From: Vreelandella lionensis
Lineage (GTDB): Bacteria > Pseudomonadota > Gammaproteobacteria > Pseudomonadales > Halomonadaceae
Length of the DNA: 64,000 nt
Assembly (NCBI RefSeq): GCF_002087295.1
Contig: NZ_MWVI01000019.1
Location: forward strand, 46,011-110,010
Reading direction: 5' to 3'
Below are positions 61,033 to 64,000 of the stretch, one piece after another; the stretch's first letter is position 1; each line of letters begins with the position of its first letter. The notes beneath the pieces are model-generated. The model saw only the letters and a list, made by a program, of their open reading frames with translations. It was not told where the DNA came from and ran no database searches. A program made the translations under genes and the position numbers.

Positions 61033-61940
61033 ACAGCCCTATCGACCTCTCCCGGCTCCCCGCACCCAACATCATTGAGCCACTCGATTTTGAAACTCTC
61101 CTGGCTGAGCGCAAAGCGCGGCTTATCGCCCTCTACCCCGAAGAGGAGCGGGACGCCATTACCGAGCTGCTTGCCCTGGAATCCGAACCGCTGGTCAAGC
61201 TGCTGGAAGAGAACGCCTATCGCGAGCTAGTGTTGCGTCAGCGAATCAACGAAGCGGCCCGCGCCGTAATGCTGGCCTATGCCAAAGACGCCGACCTGGA
61301 ACACCTTGGCGCGCTATTTGAGGTGGGCCGCTTGGTTACCGACCCCGGCAAACCGGATGCCATTCCACCGGTACCGCCCAGCTATGAAAAAAACAGCGAA
61401 CTACGCCGCCGCATTCAGCTATCGCTGGATGGGCTTAGCACCGCAGGCCCGGCGCAGGCGTATGTGTTTCATGCCCTATCTGCCAACGGCAACGTCAAGG
61501 ATGCCAGCGTCTCAAGCCCCGCCCCCGGCCAGGTCGTGGTGACGGTACTCGCTCGCGATAACGGTGGCCTGGCCGATGCCACCTTGCTGGAGGCCGTCAG
61601 CCAGGCCGTCAATGCCGAAGACGTGCGCCCACTCACCGATCAGGTCAGCGTCCAAGCCGCCGAGATCCTCAACTACGCCTTGGATGCCACCCTCTACCTC
61701 TACCCCGGCCCCGACAGCACCGTGGTACTCGCCGAGGCCCGCGCCCAGGCAGAGGCCTACACCTCCGAACAGCACCAGTTGGGCCGTGATGTCACTCTTT
61801 CAGGGCTATACGCCGCGCTGCGCCGCCCCGGTGTGCAGCGCGTCGAGCTGACCAGCCCCATCGACTCGTTAACCGTCACTCCTCAGCAGGCGGCGCACTG
61901 CAGCGGCATCACGCTGCGCGAGGGGGGCATTGATGAGTAA
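61029..61940 (+). CDS. Baseplate assembly protein J (P2 gpJ family)
   Basis: 303 residues, intact: LPAPNIIEPLDFETLLAERKARLIALYPEEERDAI, VLRQRINEAARAVMLAYAKDADLEHLGALF, and TAGPAQAYVFHALSANGNVKDASVSSPAPGQV. Confidence 0.93.
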   Translation: MNSPIDLSRLPAPNIIEPLDFETLLAERKARLIALYPEEERDAITELLALESEPLVKLLEENAYRELVLRQRINEAARAVMLAYAKDADLEHLGALFEVGRLVTDPGKPDAIPPVPPSYEKNSELRRRIQLSLDGLSTAGPAQAYVFHALSANGNVKDASVSSPAPGQVVVTVLARDNGGLADATLLEAVSQAVNAEDVRPLTDQVSVQAAEILNYALDATLYLYPGPDSTVVLAEARAQAEAYTSEQHQLGRDVTLSGLYAALRRPGVQRVELTSPIDSLTVTPQQAAHCSGITLREGGIDE

Positions 61941-62556
61941 CGCCACCCTGCTACCACCCAACACCACGGCGCTGGAGCGCCGCACCGCCCAGGTAAACGG
62001 GGGTATCAGTGACCTCGATACGCCGCTGCGAGATCTCTGGCGGCCCGACACCTGCCCGGCACCCCTGTTGCCCTGGCTGGCCTGGGCGCTGAGCGAAGAC
62101 GAATGGGACGCTAAGTGGAGCGAGAACCGCCAGCGTCGCGCCATTAAGGCCGCCATTGGCGTGCATCGTCGCAAAGGCACCATTGGCGCGGTGAAGCGGG
62201 CCCTGGCGGCCATTGACTACGACGTATCGCTGATTGAGTGGCACCAGGATGAACCGCCAGGCGCGCCCTACACCTTCCGCGCCGAAGCGATCATCGAAGA
62301 CCGCGGCCTGGACGCCGCCACCCAGGCCGAGATTATCCGCCTGATCAATGCTGCCAAGGACGCCCGCAGCCATCTCACCAAGCTGCGCCTGATCGGCAGC
62401 CTCTAGGGGCAGGTCTACCTCACAGGGTGGGAACAATCTTCCGACACGGTATCGGTGCTGTCGCTACAGATCACGGAAGCTGAGGTGCCACCAACGCCTT
62501 ATTACCTTGGCGCCACGACCACTGCCTACGACACCACCACGGTACAACCATTATGA
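61933..62556 (+). CDS. Tail protein I (P2 gpI family), in-frame amber codon
   Basis: Baseplate protein: LLPPNTTALERRTAQVNGGISDLDTPLRDLWRPDTCPAPLLPWLAWALS ... LRLIGSL, then TAG at 62404-62406. The same frame stays open for a further 49 codons (GQVYLTGWEQSSDTVSVLSL ... LGATTTAYDTTTVQPL) and ends at TGA 62554-62556, overlapping the H start as ATGA. That overlap matches the habit of this operon, so the longer gene is probably the real one. Confidence 0.8.
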
Positions 62557-63257
62557 GCCAATTCTTTACCCTGCTGACCGCCACCGGCCAAGACCTTCTC
62601 ACCCAGGCGATGGGCTTCGGCCAACAGATTGAACTGACCACCATGGCCGTGGGGGATGGCAACGGTACCGCCACCTCGCCTACCGAGGCCCAAACCACGC
62701 TGAAACGTGAGGTTTACCGTGCAGGTGTCTCCAGCCTGATTGTTGACCCCCAGAACCCCCACTGGCTGGTCGCCGAGCTGGTGATACCCACGGATATTGG
62801 TGGCTGGACAATCCGCGAGATCGGCCTTTTCGACGTCAACGGGAACCTGTTCGCAGTGGGAAATTTCCCCGAAACCTATAAGCCAACCTTAACCGATGGC
62901 AGCGGCCGAGAGATCACCGTGCGCATGACGATCCAGGTCAGCGACACCGCTTCCGTCACCCTCACCGTCGATCAGTCGGTGGTGTTTGCGACCCGTACTT
63001 ACGTCGACAGCAAGGTGCAGGCACACGAACAGAGCCGCAACCATCCCGCTGCCACCACCACGGCCAGAGGCTTCGTCGAGATGGCCACCAGTGCCGAAGC
63101 AGTCGCTGGGACAAGCACCGCGCATGCGGTGACCCCGGCCGGGGTAAAAGCTCACGTTGCTCATCAGCTCGATAACTATGGCAACACCGTTGATGGGAAG
63201 CTCGCTGTACTAGCCAGCCGGATTCGTCTGAAAACCTACTTTATGGGGCAAAACTGA
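62553..63257 (+). CDS. Tail fibre protein (P2 gpH-like)
   Basis: 234 residues: SQFFTLLTATGQDLLTQAMGFGQQIELTTMAVGDGNG and GGWTIREIGLFDVNGNLFAVGNFPETYKPTLTDGSGREITVRM are the conserved N-terminal fibre domain; NHPAATTTARGFVEMATSAEAVAGTS is the trimeric tail-fibre repeat. Much shorter than P2 H; distal fibre parts may be the following genes. Confidence 0.88.
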   Translation: MSQFFTLLTATGQDLLTQAMGFGQQIELTTMAVGDGNGTATSPTEAQTTLKREVYRAGVSSLIVDPQNPHWLVAELVIPTDIGGWTIREIGLFDVNGNLFAVGNFPETYKPTLTDGSGREITVRMTIQVSDTASVTLTVDQSVVFATRTYVDSKVQAHEQSRNHPAATTTARGFVEMATSAEAVAGTSTAHAVTPAGVKAHVAHQLDNYGNTVDGKLAVLASRIRLKTYFMGQN

Positions 63258-63574
63258 TGTCAGGAAAGCTAGGCTCGGCGGCCCTTGCCGCTGACACCAC
63301 CACCACGGTTTACACCGTGCCAGCCAGTACCGTGGCGACACTCAATATCGCCTTGGTTAATCGAGGCCCAGATCCCGCCAAAGTCCGTGTGGCCGTAACA
63401 GATGATGCCGCACCCAGTGACGCTGATTGGATTGAGTACAACGCCACAATCCCGGCAAATGGTGGAGTATTGGAGCGTACCGCCCTGGTCGTAGGTACGG
63501 GCGAGAACATCATCATTCGCAGCGACACGGGCACAGTCAGCGCCCGCGTGTATGGCTTTGAGGAGGCTGAATAA
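63257..63574 (+). CDS. Phage tail-fibre-associated protein
   Basis: 105 residues, not recognised by name. It resembles the small beta-rich proteins in fibre cassettes (TTTVYTVPASTVATLNIALVNRGPDPAKVRVAVTDD ... GENIIIRSDTGTVSARVYGFE). Overlaps H by one base and the next gene by one base. Confidence 0.6.
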   Translation: MSGKLGSAALAADTTTTVYTVPASTVATLNIALVNRGPDPAKVRVAVTDDAAPSDADWIEYNATIPANGGVLERTALVVGTGENIIIRSDTGTVSARVYGFEEAE

Positions 63575-64000
63575 TGGGGCGAGTATTAGATGTAGGAGCG
63601 CAATTTCAAATAGACAGCACACCTCTTGGGGGGTTAGCAGACATTTTGCAGCCAGGGATTCGCTATCGTCCCATAAACACTCACGTCGCTAGGTCTAAAT
63701 ATCAGAGCTTGGCTAAAGAGTTCCCAAGCTACTCCGGCGGCTCTGCATATTCTGAGACCCTTATCAATGCCAACTACAGCATAACTGCTGCAGGTTTTGG
63801 TAATGGAATATTCGCCGTTGGCAACGCTGATGGTGAGATATTTTTATCAAAAGATGGTCGGTCATGGACAAATAAAACAATAGGCCTAACTGGAAGCAAA
63901 GTTGATCAAATCGATATGATGGGTGGCTTTTGGTTCTGCCGTGTCGGTAGTGCTATATATGTTTCCAAAAATCTAAGGAAGCTCTGAAAAAGTCACTGCC
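63574..64000 (+). CDS. Phage distal fibre/adhesin protein, runs off the window, probable frameshift
   Basis: Opens MGRVLDVGAQFQIDSTPLGGLADILQPGIRYRPI and has a beta-propeller-like repeat, ITAAGFGNGIFAVGNADGEIFLSKDGRSWTNKTIG, seen in phage fibre proteins. The direct frame stops at 63985-63987; removing one A near 63,973 gives SKEALKKSL running on past the edge. The C terminus is not in the window. Confidence 0.6.

Overview
The window looks like chromosome of a halophilic gammaproteobacterium of the Halomonas type. The evidence is gene order and protein sequence: the grpE-dnaK-dnaJ-(dapB-carA) block, divergent fur/bamE, the ratA-rnfH/smpB-ssrA block with tmRNA tag ANDENYAQGALAA, an NhaD-type Na+/H+ antiporter, and the rplU-rpmA-obgE-proB/ispB block. 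No database search was run, so the genus is an inference.

Layout. 1-9,000: carA (cut by the left edge), a divergent NCS2 purine permease, dapB, a DUF2218 gene, a probable phosphorothioate-DNA-directed HNH endonuclease, and the heat-shock genes dnaJ, dnaK and grpE with two visible sigma-32 promoters. 9,000-15,600: recN with an SOS-type promoter, fur/bamE, ratA-rnfH, smpB-ssrA, an SRAP gene and a CaCA antiporter. 15,600-30,000: c-di-GMP and chemotaxis genes (three GGDEF/EAL proteins, a NIT-type chemoreceptor), mixed with a TAXI binding protein, nhaD, a glutathione S-transferase and small conserved proteins. 30,000-39,000: a phnD-C-E-E-histidine phosphatase operon behind five helically phased Pho-box half-sites, a further EAL-CBS-GGDEF protein and a PhoD-like phosphatase. 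39,000-49,200: a two-component system with PepSY proteins, a glutamate-type dehydrogenase, a DUF1853 gene, proB, obgE, rpmA, rplU, ispB and tRNA-Pro(CGG). 49,300-64,000: a P2-like prophage in the order cos, dam, Q, P, O, N, M, L, X, holin, lysozyme, Rz/Rz1, R, S, moron, V, W, J, I, H and fibre genes, running off the right edge.

Sequence quality dominates the reading. About 30 genes, several normally essential (carA, dapB, dnaK, proB), carry one or more single-base indels, mostly in short homopolymers. Nearly all can be repaired by one base to give a full-length family member. I treat them as one gene each, give whole-gene coordinates and place the break. Uncorrected long-read error is the simplest explanation. 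A few in-frame stops (nhaD, a GST gene, phage gene I) are substitutions and deserve separate attention.

The most interesting material is regulatory and phage-borne: a SOS-box-controlled prophage Dam methylase whose ribosome site would be masked in read-through late mRNA by an 11-bp stem; a possible small RNA opposite it; a P2-like cos site; a matching pair of dyads at the two late-promoter positions; an inverted GIY-YIG-like moron at the Z/fun cargo locus between S and V; the five-repeat Pho-box array; and a RutR-like operator plus an attenuator-like terminator in the carA/purine-permease intergenic region.
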